Origin: Acanthochlamys bracteata | Lineage: Eukaryota; Streptophyta; Magnoliopsida; Pandanales; Velloziaceae | Length of the DNA stretch: 64,000 nt | Assembly: GCA_019914995.1 (NCBI GenBank) | Contig: CM034140.1 | Location: 5,828,001 to 5,892,000 of the forward strand | Direction: 5' to 3' | Part shown: positions 12,401 through 24,835 of the stretch, one piece after another | Layout of the letters: each line of letters opens with the position of its first letter | How positions within the stretch are numbered: position 1 is the stretch's first letter | Notes under the pieces: model-generated | What the model was told of the DNA's origin: nothing | Database searches by the model: none | Seen by the model: only the letters and a program-made list of their open reading frames with translations | Program-made: the position numbers and the translations under genes

Positions 12401-15400
12401 TTTGCAAAATGGAGGTAAGTATTAAAGGCCAATGTATGTAATTTACAAAAATTCAAACTAAAAAGTAGGAGATTTTAATTTCTTGAAAATTGAAAAAGAA
12501 TAGAAGTCAGATGTTATTGTTTCCAAGTTCTAGTTAATGTAAATTAAACCAAAACATTACAACAATTACTAGCAATCTACGTGTATGTGCAGCTACTTTA
12601 CTTACGCATCCTTGTGATAATATCACAAGTATTTTCACTCTCCATCCCTTATTAGTACCTCAAAATAACAAATGTTTTATCTCTCCATAATTGCACATGT
12701 ATATGCTCTTGCTTATTCCTTTACATAAGTTCATTCGTTACTACGATTATTATCAGGAATAGTGTGGGAGCAAGCACTCGCAGTGTACATCAATTAATAC
12801 TAAACTTCCAACAAACAAGAAATCCAAATTAATTAAAACACCCAACTATTTCATAAACTTATACATGAATATAAGTCCATATTTTTGCAAATGAGTGCCT
12901 CTATTTTAAAGTGATGAAGTTAGGTAGGTTCGAAAAATTGTAGATTTTAATCTTTACAAATAGAGGATTTAATATTGAACCTATTACAAAATAGAATTGC
13001 ATATGTACGAAATTCTAAGTATATTGGAAAAACTTATAAAGGAATTAGTGTAGCTTTACGCAAATAAGAACCTCTACAAATATGAAGGAACTAAAACACA
13101 AAAGTTTAAAAGAAACATAAGTTTCAGTAGCTAACTATCCTTCAATCAAATAAAAGATTTTATATTATTTCTTTTTAAAAAAGAATGATTTCTCTATACC
13201 ATTATTAAGTGCTTGAAGTGATCCAAAAAAGGAAATTTTGCATATCACAAAATGTTCCTCTTAAGAGTGTACACTTATGATCTTTTGATTGCAAATTTAT
13301 TATGTAAAAGTAGGAGTAATGTAAATACATTCTGACAAGTAAGAAAGTTTATAAACATTCTAATTCTAATTGTCAAATGCTCATTTAAGTATATAATTTA
13401 GAAATGCAAATTTTTGTAGAATCCATGTGGTAGTAAAAAAATTATCAACTCCATATTCATTATGAATAAGAAAAAGTAAACGCTTTAGAAATACAAATCT
13501 GAAATCTAGTCAAACAAGTTTGTTTATTTTATTTTATTTTTTAATGCAGCAGACAATCAAAAATAAAATTTTCTTTGACACAGTATATTTTTTGTTAGAT
13601 AGTTACATAAATCTCCGATTCCACATGCGTAACATGTGCATATGAACCTAGTATTTATACAATATATTTGCACAAAATTTAGAAAGGAATGAAAGTTCAT
13701 ATTCTTTCAAAAGACCTCTAGAAGTCTAGAGAAGGAAAATAAGATATTTGACCACTTACGTAAATATATAAAAGTTATTACTATAGAAGAGACTTTTAAC
13801 TTCTTAAATTTGAAATGAATAGGATTAACATGAAATAGTTTATAGTACATGTAGATTTATAAGCTTTTTCCAACTATTATTATTCCCTTTAACATTAAAG
13901 CCAACCCTATAGTGATTTGTCTCACTTGCTATTGCTACTCAATCTAATTTTTTGGACAAATGAATCACACATCTCATTTTTTCTACTATTCAAAGTGCAG
14001 GGTTGAAGATCTCAGTATTGAGAGACCAGTTAGTTCAAGATTCAGAAGTGGGGTTGCTTGCTTATGATAGTGGAAGTAAGATTTGCGATTGGATTTTATT
14101 GACAGTGTTGCATTCTAAAACTAATGAGTGAAGACATACACAAATATACGGCTAACTAATCAAGTAATTTAGATCAAAATCTGGAGGAAAGAATTATGTT
14201 TAATTACTCCGTACCAAAGATGCGCCAGTTCCAACAAGAAAAAGCTTTGATCCGTTCCGCTACCAAGACGGCAAAATAACTGTATTAGGAAATTCGAAAA
14301 TACAAGCCTAATACTGACAGAAACAGAAACGGAATTGAAGAAAGAGTTTCATTCTTACCACAATTGCGCCAACCCTCTGCAAAAATGAGTATGACATCCC
14401 TGGCAAAGCAATCTAAAAGAAACATTATATTAGTCTATAAAGTTCGGCTACAAGTTCAGTAAAGTTTATTGGCTGTTCTCTGAGCCAATATAAGCATATA
14501 GAAGCATATACCTGAAAAGCATTATCAGGACAACTGTAAAAGAACTTAGATATAGGTCCCGCACTAAATGCAAGAGGTGGACGTAGAGAGACTGTTGGAG
14601 CAGGGAGCCAGACAAGCATAAAATCAGCAACAATAGCCATCACCTAAGAAACAAAAGAAAATGGATTAAAGGGCAACCATAACAGCAATCCACAAGCCAC
14701 ACCTCCGCTACCTACCATTTTTGCCATTACACTCCACCTCATAACCATTAACTTAGCAATATAGGATAGCTCATAACTTCTCTACTAGTTTCTATTTCTT
14801 AGCATCATCATCAAGCATGTCCAAACAATCTCAATAGGGTTTCCTAAACTTTATTATCCTTCAAACTATTTAGTTAATCTCACTCAATTTTTCTAGCTTA
14901 CTTCACATTTATCTCAGCATTCTCATCTCCACCTCAACAAATTAAAAGAAAACTTGCAGCTATAATAAAGTGCTTCATTTGATGTATCAAAGAAAGCACT
15001 TAGACCCAGAAGTACACTGTACAAGTCTTACACCTAGTATAATACTGCGCAGGTCTTATTCGTGACCATAAGCATGTTTAAATTAAAAAAATATTTATCA
15101 TTGAATCTTTTTATTGTAACATTTTTCACCACTCATTCCACCTGAAATTTGCCAAAACTATACCCGTATTTGTGTGCAACTACAAGCACATTTGTGAGTG
15201 CCCTTACATGTTGATGTGGTTACATGAAATCACATTTCAATATATAATTGGCTATCTTTGGGGTATCCTCAGCTACAAAGGGCACAGACTTGTACACCTC
15301 CTTGAACTGCCATAGAGATCCTAACTAATTGTGATGTTTAATATAGCAATCCTTTTCACTTGAAATAAGAACATGCTGTACCATACATTATGACTTCAAC

Positions 15401-17963
15401 CAAATATTAAATGTTCAAAGATGAAGCTGTTGATATTTAGTTAAGAGGCACACAAATAGATGAATGAAGAGAAACCAGAAAGAACAAGAAAACAAACTGC
15501 TTGCTAAAATTGAAAAGACAAACAAAGGGAAAATAAACTAGCAAAAATGCATCACAAGGTAAACATGTCAAAAAGGGAGAAACATACCACGTCCGCAATT
15601 ACAAAATCTAGTTCTTTCACAAAGTTTTCTCTACGACGTTCCCACTCTGCAGCAGTCTGGATATAAAATTCATACAATTTCAAACAAAAGTCAGAATCAC
15701 ATGTAATAATTTCAAACAAAGGTTTCACCGGATATAAAAGAAACAAAGGGATCAGAACCATAGATTGTAATACAATGACCAAAGTGACAAAAATAAAAAA
15801 GTACTTGCAAACACAGGTTCTAATATATTATTTCCATTTTAAACACAAATGTCACACACAATGACACAAAGGATTTCATATTTCCCATCAAATTTCAAGT
15901 AAGCTTTTAGTGATCATTAAATTGAATTATGATCCTTGATAAACAAAGTAAATGTGCATAATATAACAAGTCATTCATGATTATGTTTGTAATGCCTGGA
16001 TTTAACTACGATGAGATGACCGCAATGAGAATTACTTAAGCAGAACGCAATGGTGTGAATTTCTCGAACAATGTATAGCAATGCTATATTTTCAAAGGAC
16101 AGAGTTGAAGCTAATGTCGACACAACAATAAAAAGAATGCAGACACCTTTAGGATTAGAACCCCACAACAAAGATCTAGCAGTAACTTATCAAAAAATTC
16201 TTAGACTGCAATAACATATGGACCACCATCAATCAAGATAAACATTGTGAAAGTTCAAGTAGCAATATGGGACTTTAAAGAAGTACGGTAAAGATGTTTA
16301 GTACATATGCGCTACTTTCATCCGCAGTCTAATAGTAACTTTCTTTCACAAACATCTTGTCCTAAAAACACAGTACTTCAAAAATCTTCATAAATGCATT
16401 ATGATTATAACATCTTTGAATAGTTGAGTAGCAGTTTTGTAATCCAATTTATGAAATAGTTTTTTAATTTATCAATTAGAAACTTTACTTAGAAAATTAA
16501 GATTGACTATATTGTTTTCTATGGAACAGGAGATAGCAACTTGATTAAGAAAAAAACACTCAGGAATATATGTTGAATTATTGAGTAAACCAAAACAAGA
16601 GAAACAATTTGGGAAGATTCCTTTCATGTTTCAAGCCTTACAAAACTTGGATTTCAAATGCGAATTGTAAAATGAAACAAAATGAAATAATGCATGCACA
16701 AATATGTGCAATGAGTAGCTATTACATCTCTCCACATATATGTTTATGTGATTAATATGGAATAATGCACAAACTGATAAGAAACTTGTTTAGAGTCAAA
16801 CCTCCCAACATGAAGATCCTAAGCTAGTTTTGTCTCTAGAGAACTCTTGTATAACTGTAAGCTATCAAAGAATGTAAAGCAAGACCTAGGTTTATAAGAA
16901 TGTAGAAGATATGCATGCAAACATGTCATAATATGAAATAAGATATTTTCTCGCGCGAGGTGGAACTTTCACTAGCAAATCTTTTGAAACAGTATATTTT
17001 GAATCACTCTCAAATGGCTATAGCACTACTGTGCTATTAGGTCCCAAAGATGCAATCAAATCTACTGCAGGTGATTAACTCATCATCAGAGTTCGTTACT
17101 TCAAGAAGATCATATCCTAACCTGTAGGACTTTTGTTATTACTAGAAAGATAGCTGCAATAGAAGCTGGTAGAAACAACACAAAATAGATAGCTTGACAT
17201 AGGCGCCATTTACGGTAGCCATAGTTCAGTGTATGAATGAGTTAAAATTATTTTGTCAACAAGTTTTCAGCAAAATCAGCACTGCAGTATGTAAAACTTA
17301 TATGAAATTAATTGCACTGCAAATTCAAACGTGTTGCTCCTTCGGTCAAAAGCTAAGAAAGGTAATAATGATTCAGCTGCATTGGCCAAGTAATCAAAGT
17401 CTGACCTTGGTAAATATTCCAACACCGCATTCCATAGCAACCTTAGCAAGGAAGAGGTCATCAGCAAGCAGCCGTTCTTTGAAACCCCCGAACTGAAGTA
17501 GCCATCTGAAGAAAGGCGACTTCTCCAGCGATGCAAACCTGTTCACGATCGTCGCAGGAATTCGTCCGCCCTCAATTGCAGCAGCGAGATCAGACGGCAA
17601 GCTCTCCAGCGGTCGTCCCAGCTCCGTCAACACCAGCAATGCCTCCTTTCGGTTATTGTTCCCCGGCTCCTCTGGCTCTCCATCTCCACCACCACCGCTG
17701 CCACCACCACCACCAGCTCCACCTGAATTTCGGAAATTACCCCCTTGACTTCCGCCTGATCCAACTGCTAGAACCGCACCGCTGCAGCGACTAGGGGTAT
17801 TGAATCGGAGACTGGGAGTGATGGACGGACTGCTCTTGGCGATGCGGAAGGAGATAGAGCACGCGCTCGGCACGTGACGATTGGAACGGCTGCTGCGGCG
17901 TTGCTGTTGATGTTGATGAATTGAAAAGTTTGAAGAAGCGGCTGCACCGGCGGCAGTAGACAT
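9444..17963 (-). CDS. RER: RETICULATA-RELATED chloroplast protein (DUF3411), 8 exons, 390 aa
   Basis: Exons in transcript order: 17963-17406, 15656-15588, 14643-14512, 14412-14359, 14259-14215, 11053-10914, 9706-9581, 9492-9444. All introns are GT..AG, phases agree, and the CDS is 1173 nt. The N-terminus (residues 1-60) is rich in Ser, Ala and Arg with few acids, as in a plastid transit peptide, followed by a Gly-rich stretch (about 73-93). The DUF3411 domain fills the rest: RKEALLVLTELGRPLESLP, LQFGGFKERLLADDLFLAKV, DFMLVWLPAPTVSLRPPLA, TSVAYGVYMAVSSNLRYQVL, and the end GSLLWVDYARW. Several hydrophobic segments fit the known plastid-envelope location. In Arabidopsis, RETICULATA family members affect leaf mesophyll structure and amino-acid metabolism; the biochemical function is unknown. 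Which paralogue this is cannot be settled here. Intron 5 is 3.2 kb and repeat-rich. Confidence 0.93.
9730..10115. repeat. Two-copy direct repeat in RER intron 6
   Basis: Two diverged copies, about 9740-9905 and 9955-10115, share several blocks. Examples are AAAAACCATATCTT, TCTTT with CACCA, and CATGTACATTTCTCAG against CATGCACATTTCTGAG. This looks like an old tandem duplication immediately upstream of exon 7. Confidence 0.55.
11224..11500. repeat. Short direct repeats in RER intron 6 upstream region
   Basis: Two copies of a block of about 60 bp just upstream of exon 6, in intron 5. Each contains ACTTCTTTTAG, TACGGTTTGAA, GATAAAAT and CTTAGAGATGCA (about 11247-11300 and 11430-11490). A weaker relative lies at 51590-51650. 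Confidence 0.5.
12280..13850. repeat. Diffuse repeat array in RER intron 5
   Basis: Degenerate repetition. Phrases such as GAATAAAAGTCC, TTTTGCAAATG, GAGGATTTAATATTGAAC and TATATTGGAAAA recur at about 12290, 12850, 12960, 13020 and 13690. The unit is roughly 150-200 bp and much decayed. No coding content is seen. Confidence 0.4.
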
Positions 17964-18560
17964 TATTTTGCTGTTGTGAGATTCAGCTTGTTGTTAGGGG
18001 GACGGGGAGAGAATATACAGGAATCAGAGCTGAGGAATTTAAGAAAAAGACAAAAACACGTGAGACCCACTAAAGAAAGTGAGTTCGTTGAAAGGCTACT
18101 TTTTGGAGATGGAGGGAAGGGGATCCGTCAGAGGGTTTGGGTGGTTATTAGTCAAGAGTCGCAGGTATACCGTTCGCTTCGTCATCTATTTATTATTTTA
18201 ATTTATTAATTTATATTTTTTATAATATTTATAGAATTAAAAAAACTTTAAATATATTAAAAACTTTTACATAATTATATCTTATTATAATTTTTATTTA
18301 TTTTATTTTAAATAAAAAATTAAGCTCTTTTATAAAATATTTTAAAACTTGGCTGTCTTTCTCAATCATGTTGTGCCATTTGAGCTTTTGCTAAAATAAT
18401 AGGTATATAACTTCTGCCGAAAAGCGACTTCTTGCTGAATTATAGAATTAAAATATATTTGACTAAATAAATTTATAAAAAAAATTAATTACATAAATAG
18501 TATATATGTATTAAATTATAATTTATTGGCAAAATTGTTTGAGCACAAATTATTAATAAA
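17964..18560. promoter_or_regulatory. Upstream region of the RER gene
   Basis: The RER promoter and leader must lie here (minus strand, reading from about 18200 to 17964). No clear TATA box was found close to the ATG. From 18185 the sequence becomes AT-rich and includes a copy of the dispersed AT repeat (about 18185-18340). Confidence 0.4.
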
Positions 18561-18579
18561 ATTGCACTCACATAGTGTT

Positions 18580-18960
18580 GGGAGGAACGCACCTGGATGA
18601 TCCACCAATACCAACTACTTCAAGATTGCGAATCAGCAGCAGGGGAGCCCTTCTCAGATGAGCACACAACTACTCTCTCGATCAAGGGCAACCAATCTTT
18701 CTCTATCAGAAATAAATTCAAGACATGCCAAGGGTTTATGCTTCTATTGTGATGAAAAATATGATAAGGGCCACAAATGTATAACTAAATTGTATGTCAG
18801 CACTATCTAAGACATAGAGGATAGCGATAACGTATCAGCAGAAGAAGGAGAGCTGTCAGAGGATGCAACTCTATTCCTTAGTGCTATGAATGAAATGGTA
18901 AGCCCTCAAACTCTCTGCATGGTGAGTAAGATAAAAAAGCAAGAAGTGTCCCATTGATTT
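18580..18960 (+). pseudogene. Ty3/gypsy gag relic with zinc knuckle
   Basis: A degraded fragment containing GLCFYCDEKYDKGHKC, the zinc-knuckle form typical of a Ty3/gypsy gag, at about 18738-18785. An acidic stretch follows (EGELSEDATLFLSAMNEM, then SPQTLCMV), like the region leading to the protease. Stops and short gaps interrupt it. It is a different gag family from the copies at 1 and 55.6 kb. No LTRs can be assigned to it. Confidence 0.6.
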
Positions 18961-19689
18961 CGGTAGTATCCATAATTTCATATCAGCATTGAAAAAATGC
19001 TCGTGAAGAGATTCTTTCAGTAGAATTGGATGATTCTTTAAATTCCTATGGAAGGAAGTCCTGTAATGTTACTTTTTATAGTTCTAGCTCGAAGGCATGT
19101 TTTTGACTCTTAAACAGTTCTCTAGTTTGGTACCTGAATCCTTGTACAATCAACATACTCTTCTTGACATGATATATTTCATACTTTGGGTCTAAATTAA
19201 AAATCTAAACCAATTAATAAACTATAGAACATAACAATTCGTATCAGTAAATTCCTATGCTATCTTGTTTTGATTTTCATCCATAAATGAATAGTATAAC
19301 CCATTTAAAAGTTACCACTTTTGAGTTTGGAAAGTCAAAGAACATAAAATCCTTGTTGTCTAGATAATATTGGTGTTATCTTTCAAAACTTAATAAGCTT
19401 AAAAGTTGTTGGACGTTTTAATGAGCTTATTGAAATAACCTAATTAATAAGCTCTTTCTCGAGTTAAGAGTTGTTTTGAATGTATAATTACCTTTGGATG
19501 CATTTTCGTACAGTAGCTTCTGCTTATAAAATAAGCTGAAGAAAGACTTATTTTCATATATCATAAAATATGCTTATAACCAATTATGTCGGGTTTCAAT
19601 TTGAATACGTGACGAAAAAAAACTATATAAATTACACATTTTTATTATATAGTTGGCTTGACAGCCAAGCTTCTATGGGTGAAGTAGCT

Positions 19690-19975
19690 GCAACATTGAT
19701 AGACCGAGAACGCAAGTGAAGCCATTTCTCGTCCACTCGACACCTAGGGAAGCCCTCAAGGAAGTGCAGCACTTTTATTGTATGTAAGTGATCAGTTACC
19801 ATAAAGGGAGTATAGCGACCTATCTTTGGTTCTTTTACTTCAGTTGCAAGTGGAGCTAAGCTACCAGGAGCCATCTGGAAGCTTAACGGTTAGCATTTGA
19901 TTCAAATAAATAGCTAAGTACTATAGACTGCACATGAATTCAGCTTCTTTTATTACTCTTATTTTGAGATCGAAA
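19690..19975 (+). repeat. Left LTR-like block
   Basis: It shares ordered blocks with 26030-26290, at roughly 70-75% by eye with indels. Exact LTR ends could not be fixed. The minus-strand ORF that covers it (19632-19874) is taken as a by-product. Confidence 0.5.
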
Positions 19976-20200
19976 GAGTCCGAGAGAAAGGATGGTTCTT
20001 CATCTGTAGGTGCGTATTCCATTGAGGAGAGCTCTTATTTTGCTCGAAGGATTCGAATTAGCCCCTCCCGATCGTATTTCTCCTGAGTTGAAAGCCCCGT
20101 GGCTGGAAGATACCTTTTTAGTCCGGCACGTCGAACCAGTAAATGCGTTAGCAGTCCTGCTTTATCCAGCTCACACCCCGGTGGCTATGGCATGTTAAAG
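19965..20200. other. GC-richer insert, possibly organelle-derived
   Basis: About 235 bp whose base composition (close to 50% GC) contrasts with both sides. It contains phrases such as AGCCCCTCCCGATCGTAT and AAAGCCCCGTGGCTGGAAG, which read like plant mitochondrial intergenic DNA. This is an impression from style only. The frame at 20010-20198 is open but shows no known domain. Confidence 0.25.
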
Positions 20201-20689
20201 GCCAACGTTATAGGAACAAAATTACGACAGGTAAAGACCAACCTAACAGGAACAGTTTAACAACCTACAAGCTTAGGTAACTAAGATGAATTTTCTTAAC
20301 TGGACATTGATCAATGGGAGATGCAACAATTCATGCAAGAGGTAAGACAAGCCTTGCATTGGAACCACAAACCTTATTGCGAACCCAACATTTATCTTAC
20401 CATATTCCCCTTTCTATAACCCTATAAACTCCACCAACATCTACGTCCATGATGACTACCATAACAACCATACCCTTACAAACCACAAGCCACCTTAGTT
20501 TCTTGCCTAGTCTACCACGATAGCACCTAATACCAATATACATATCTTCTAGACACCACCATTGTATAGAGGCTCTACCTCCTATACCCAACAAAACTAT
20601 CCGTTTAGCCGTACCTACCCATCGTACAAACACACAAACCCCCCTTTCAACTTGACTTCCATGGCAACCCAACACCATTGGTATCGTGT

Positions 20690-21110
20690 CCAGCCATGAT
20701 CATGGCAGGGCGTCATACACTAATTAATAGGGAGACACAACTTTCTTCTATGAAAAGGGGCTAAAAGAGTGGATATATTCGTCGAAAATGTACTTTATGT
20801 ATTACCGTATATCACCATTTGGTCGAATCAACATAGCGAGCTTGCACTTGCATGGAGAAGCCAATCGGTGGTATGAAAATTTCGAAAAGGACAGACCAGA
20901 CCATCCTTAGAAGATCTTACAACAGCTATCCAGCAGAGGTTTAGGCTATCCGTATTTGGGGACCTTAGCTTCGCACTGTGACAACTCATCCATAAGGGGT
21001 CTATCACTGATTACGAGGTTACCTTTGAAGACTGGTGCATTTGATTACCCTACGCCACAGAGGATGACTTTTTGTGAGGGTAAGCAAAGCTCAAAACCAC
21101 ATAAAAAAAT
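20690..21110 (+). pseudogene. gag relic inside the degraded LTR element
   Basis: In shifting frames the text gives RINIASLHLHGEANRWYENF and then FRLSVFGDLS ... GSITDYEVTFE. These are the order and spacing of the Ty3/gypsy Retrotrans_gag domain. At least two frameshifts and several stops are present. The stretch before it (20380-20680) would be a Tyr/Asn/Pro-rich linker. Confidence 0.6.
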
Positions 21111-21465
21111 AGGCTGATGGATATCGGCAAGAAGAGAGATATGAAGGAACGAATTAGGTCTTTGTTAAGCTCAACTGCATCGTGACTCTTCTGTGTCTAA
21201 ATGTTGTTTCCACAAACTGCTGCATCATATCAGTATTGTTGGCTCTTTCGTCGTTAGCTATGATGGATAAATTGCGTGTAACTCAACTTGCTACAACAGT
21301 CATGAATTCATTCCGTCTTTCTCGTCTCATAGTTGAAGGATGGTCATTGTAATCAACCTGATATTGGGACACAATTGGCGGCCCTTTTAGTAAAAGACTC
21401 GAATGCTCTCATAGAAGATCCTCTTAGGCTACCTTGTTCCATACTCAAGGACGAGTCTTGTCACC

Positions 21466-21790
21466 CACTACCAGAAAAAACCTCTTTAGCGATCAGAACT
21501 ATAGCTACTAAACAAAAACAGTCTCCACTAAGGTCAATAGCGACTAAAAAGATGAGTTGCTATTAGTTTCACCAAAAGCGACTAAGATATCCACTCAGTC
21601 TCTAATATACAAGCAATAGCGACGAGAGATAAACCTAGTCGCTATTGCTTCAACAACAGTCATTTGGTTGACTGACAATCGTTGCTATATGAAATAATAG
21701 GGACTAACTCTGTGAAAGTCGCTAGTATTTTAAATTAATGGCGACTAACCACGTAAACCAGGCGCTATTAGTTTTTTAGTAGCGACTACT
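21466..21790. repeat. CACTA left subterminal repeat region
   Basis: At least eight copies or near-copies of AGCGACTA or its inverse TAGTCGCT occur in about 320 bp, starting right after the terminal CACTA. A second small cluster lies at 22493-22555. Such arrays bind the element's own transposition proteins. Confidence 0.8.
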
Positions 21791-22552
21791 TCCTCCTTAC
21801 TTACTGCTATTGTATCTTATATTTAATTTGATAATAATTTTTATAATTTATTTTATATAAATCAAAACTATTTGATGTAATATGCATTTTTAATATATCA
21901 TACTGACAAAATTTTAGATCATATATAAAGTTATTTATATTCAATCGTAATAAATATTTAATGAACGTGCAAGGCTTGTTAATTTATTGGTATGCATCGG
22001 AGCATTAGATTATATCCAAATTTTATGAAAATTTGCTTGAAGGTTAATGTGCATGTTTGAAATATATTTGACTATTTAGATCTTCTATATGAAATATGCA
22101 TCGAACGAGTTTATGTGATTTAGGCAATGTAAAAGTAGAATGTTATGATTGCTAATTTACACCCATGAGGTTACTAGGTTATTCACTTAAGTTACAAAAT
22201 TGCAAATTTTAAATAAATGATCCAAATCGTTGAATACGTCCTATATTACAATATTATTATTCAAACAAAATTTTATCAAATTCAGAAATTATTTAGTACT
22301 CTGTTATATATCTTAAAATTATTGAATCTCACACGTCCATTAATTATATTTTAATATAGAATAAATAAATTATGTAAATAATTTATTTTTATATTCTGTT
22401 TAGAAGCTGTTAATAAAAAAAACTAACAGAATTCAGTCGTAGTTTCCATTAATAACAACTTACTTTTGCTAGCAATCAATATTGTTTAAAGTAATAGCGA
22501 CCGATTGATTTATCGGTCACTATAACTTATAGCGACTAAATGTTATTAGTCG

Positions 22553-22900
22553 ATGTTGGTTTTAATATATCAGACCCGACTGTATCTTCTTTTCTTTTCT
22601 CGCTCGATTGTTAGGTTTTTCGTTCGATCTGCCGCTCCAGCCAGCTCTCTTCTCTGGCAACTCATTCCGTTTGCTCTACCGACCATATTTCTTCCCTCTC
22701 TGTCGGACAACTTCCTTCCCTCTCCGCCAGCAAGCTTTCTTTATTTTGGCGGCCGAATTCTTCGCCAACCGAGAGCTTTCTTCATTCTAGCAGCTGAGAG
22801 CTTCCTTCTCTATCCGTCAACCGAACTTTCTTTGTTCAGCTCGGTTAGCTCCGCCGAATTCTTCGTTCCTGGCCAGCTTGCTGTTTACTCCGGCTAGGTT
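22553..22900 (+). other. CT-rich, GC-richer block within CACTA
   Basis: A 350-bp block, clearly richer in C and T than the rest of the element, lies between the left array and the TNP2 relic. The 114-codon frame over it is Phe/Ser/Leu-rich with no domain, as expected from CT-rich DNA. It is most likely the promoter-leader of the transposase gene, or a captured host leader. Confidence 0.35.
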
Positions 22901-23379
22901 TGCTCAAATCAATTGCATTTTTTTTATATTGATGATTTGTAAATTAACATTAGAATTGCTTTTGAATTTATTTTTAAATATGAACTTCAATTGCGACGAT
23001 TATGGGAGTGTATGATTTCATAATTTTATAATATTTATCTATTTTATTAAATAAAAAAAATTGCTTATAATTAGTGACGATATTAGTCTATTTTGTAATA
23101 TATATACTAAAAAATATGGAAGCAACATATTGATAATGTTAGTGACAAAAATTAACATACATAAATTTGCTTATAATTAATTCAACAAAATTTATTTTTT
23201 TATGTAGTTCTAATTTGTCTATAAATTAATTTAATAGATTACAAATAAATTGTTATATAATTATATAAGATAAAGATTCTAGTGTTATACTAATATTTTA
23301 TTTAATTATAATAATTAATTTATATAGCTTGTTGTCGGAATGAATAAAAATTGAATGAGAATTAAAAACAGAGTGAGTA

Positions 23380-24364
23380 AAGAATATATCAACAGAGTTA
23401 AAATAATTTATAAAGTTTGCTCACGAGCATTTGGAGAATATGGAGAGAATTCGATTTCCATGCAAATTTTGTTTAAATGTGTATTGCAAGCTTGCGAAGT
23501 GGTTGAAATATAGTTAGTAACAAAAGGCAAAAGGAATTATAGGAGGGTATACAACTTGGAGCGATCACGAAAAATACTTTGACAAATAGATCGTCGGATG
23601 AGAATTGAAGAGACTAGTGCAGTTCCGACAAAAGAAATACAGCGTGATGATGAGGATGACCAATTGTTTGAAATGATACAAGATGTGAATAGAAGCATAT
23701 TCGTTGATGTTGGGTGTGAGGATCATACCTTTCAAGCTACGGAGAATGATGATGAACTTGATAGGTTCAACTCTTTATTAAGAAATGTTCAAAGACCATT
23801 GTTTTCCGATAGTAATGGACCTTCTTTTCTTTTGTTCATCGTGAGGTTACTTAACACTAATGTGCGACATCGAGCAACCACAAAGATGATCAATGATATT
23901 CTGTAGATATTATTGGATATCGCTCCTGAATGTCACTCAATTTCATTATCATATTACGAGGCTAAAAGGGTATTACAATATTTGGGATTAGAATGAGAGC
24001 ATATTCATGCAAGTATAACTGTGTAATTTTTAGAAAAAAATTGGCTGAACTAGACATATGTCCAAAATATCACAACTCAAGGTGGAAGCACACAAATGTT
24101 AAAGATAAAAAGATTGCTCAGAAAGTATTGCATTACTTTGCACCGACTCTGAGGCTGCAAAGATTATTTATGTTAAGGAAGACTGCATTAGATATGCGTT
24201 GGCATAAAGAAGAGCGTATCTCAGAGGAAAATTTATTAAGACATCCGGCGGATAGCAAAGCTTGGAGGTATTTCAATGAAAACTATCCTTCGTTCACGGA
24301 GGATCCTCGAAATGTACATTTGAGCTTATCAATGAATGGTTTCACTACATTCAAAATTACATAA
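23380..24364 (+). pseudogene. TNP2-type CACTA transposase relic (N-terminal part)
   Basis: This is the N-terminal third of the transposase that would cut and rejoin CACTA ends. About 23440-23590 gives a decayed transposase-associated domain (IRFPCKFCLN, then GGYTTWSDHEKYF). 23598-23906 gives the linker (DDELDRFNSLLRN, then FIVRLLNTNV). 23993-24364 gives the TNP2 signature (RLQRLFMLRKTALDMRWHKE, then LLRHPADSKAWRYF, DPRNVHLSLSMNGF). In-frame stops at 23906 and near 23995, plus an upstream break, separate the pieces. Everything after NGF, including the catalytic DDE core, is absent, so the element cannot mobilise itself. Confidence 0.8.
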
Positions 24365-24539
24365 AACATAAAGTAGCGTGGAGTTCAGAACTAACTAAGA
24401 GTAACTATATAAGTATAACGTTTAATTATCATTTACAATAATTCAATATTATTAATTATTTTACAATAACTTATAAGAAAAAAAAGACTCAAATGTTAGA
24501 AGAGTCATCATAAATGGAAGAACCAATAACACATGAGTA

Positions 24540-24775
24540 AGCTATGAGAAATGTTTTAAGAAGCCATCGGGCTATTACCGTGGCAATAGGTCAGGACCAA
24601 AACTAAAATGCAAAGATAGCAACAGTTCATCCGAAATATCTAGCTTGAAAGCACAAGTGACTGTTCTTCAACAACAAATAGAACTTCAGCAAAAACAATA
24701 CAACGATCTCATTGAACTGATACGGTCTATGCAAGAGAGACAGGGAGACGAAGACAATTTGTTAGGTAATATATT
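24540..24775 (+). pseudogene. TNP1/Ptta-type accessory protein relic
   Basis: One frame gives SGYYRGNRSGPKLKC followed by a heptad-rich stretch (EISSLKAQVTVLQQQIELQQ, then QYNDLIELIRSMQER). A GY.RG..GP motif followed by a coiled coil is how the C-terminal part of plant En/Spm TNP1-like proteins looks. The upstream DNA-binding part is missing. It lies about 175 bp after the TNP2 relic on the same strand. Confidence 0.55.
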
Positions 24776-24835
24776 AGCTTTTGATCGTAGTTTTTTTATT
24801 TAGCTTTGTTACTTAATTAGTTTCTTTTATTTTGC

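Noticed and set aside
17531-17794. Plus-strand ORF with a His-rich run
   Set aside because: It is the antisense of the Gly-rich stretch in RER exon 1.
20010-20198. 62-codon plus-strand ORF as a gene
   Set aside because: No domain and no splice context; it lies in a suspected organelle-derived insert within a retroelement.
22553-22897. 114-codon ORF inside the CACTA element as a transposon gene
   Set aside because: Composition follows CT-rich DNA (Phe/Ser/Leu), with no similarity to CACTA proteins.
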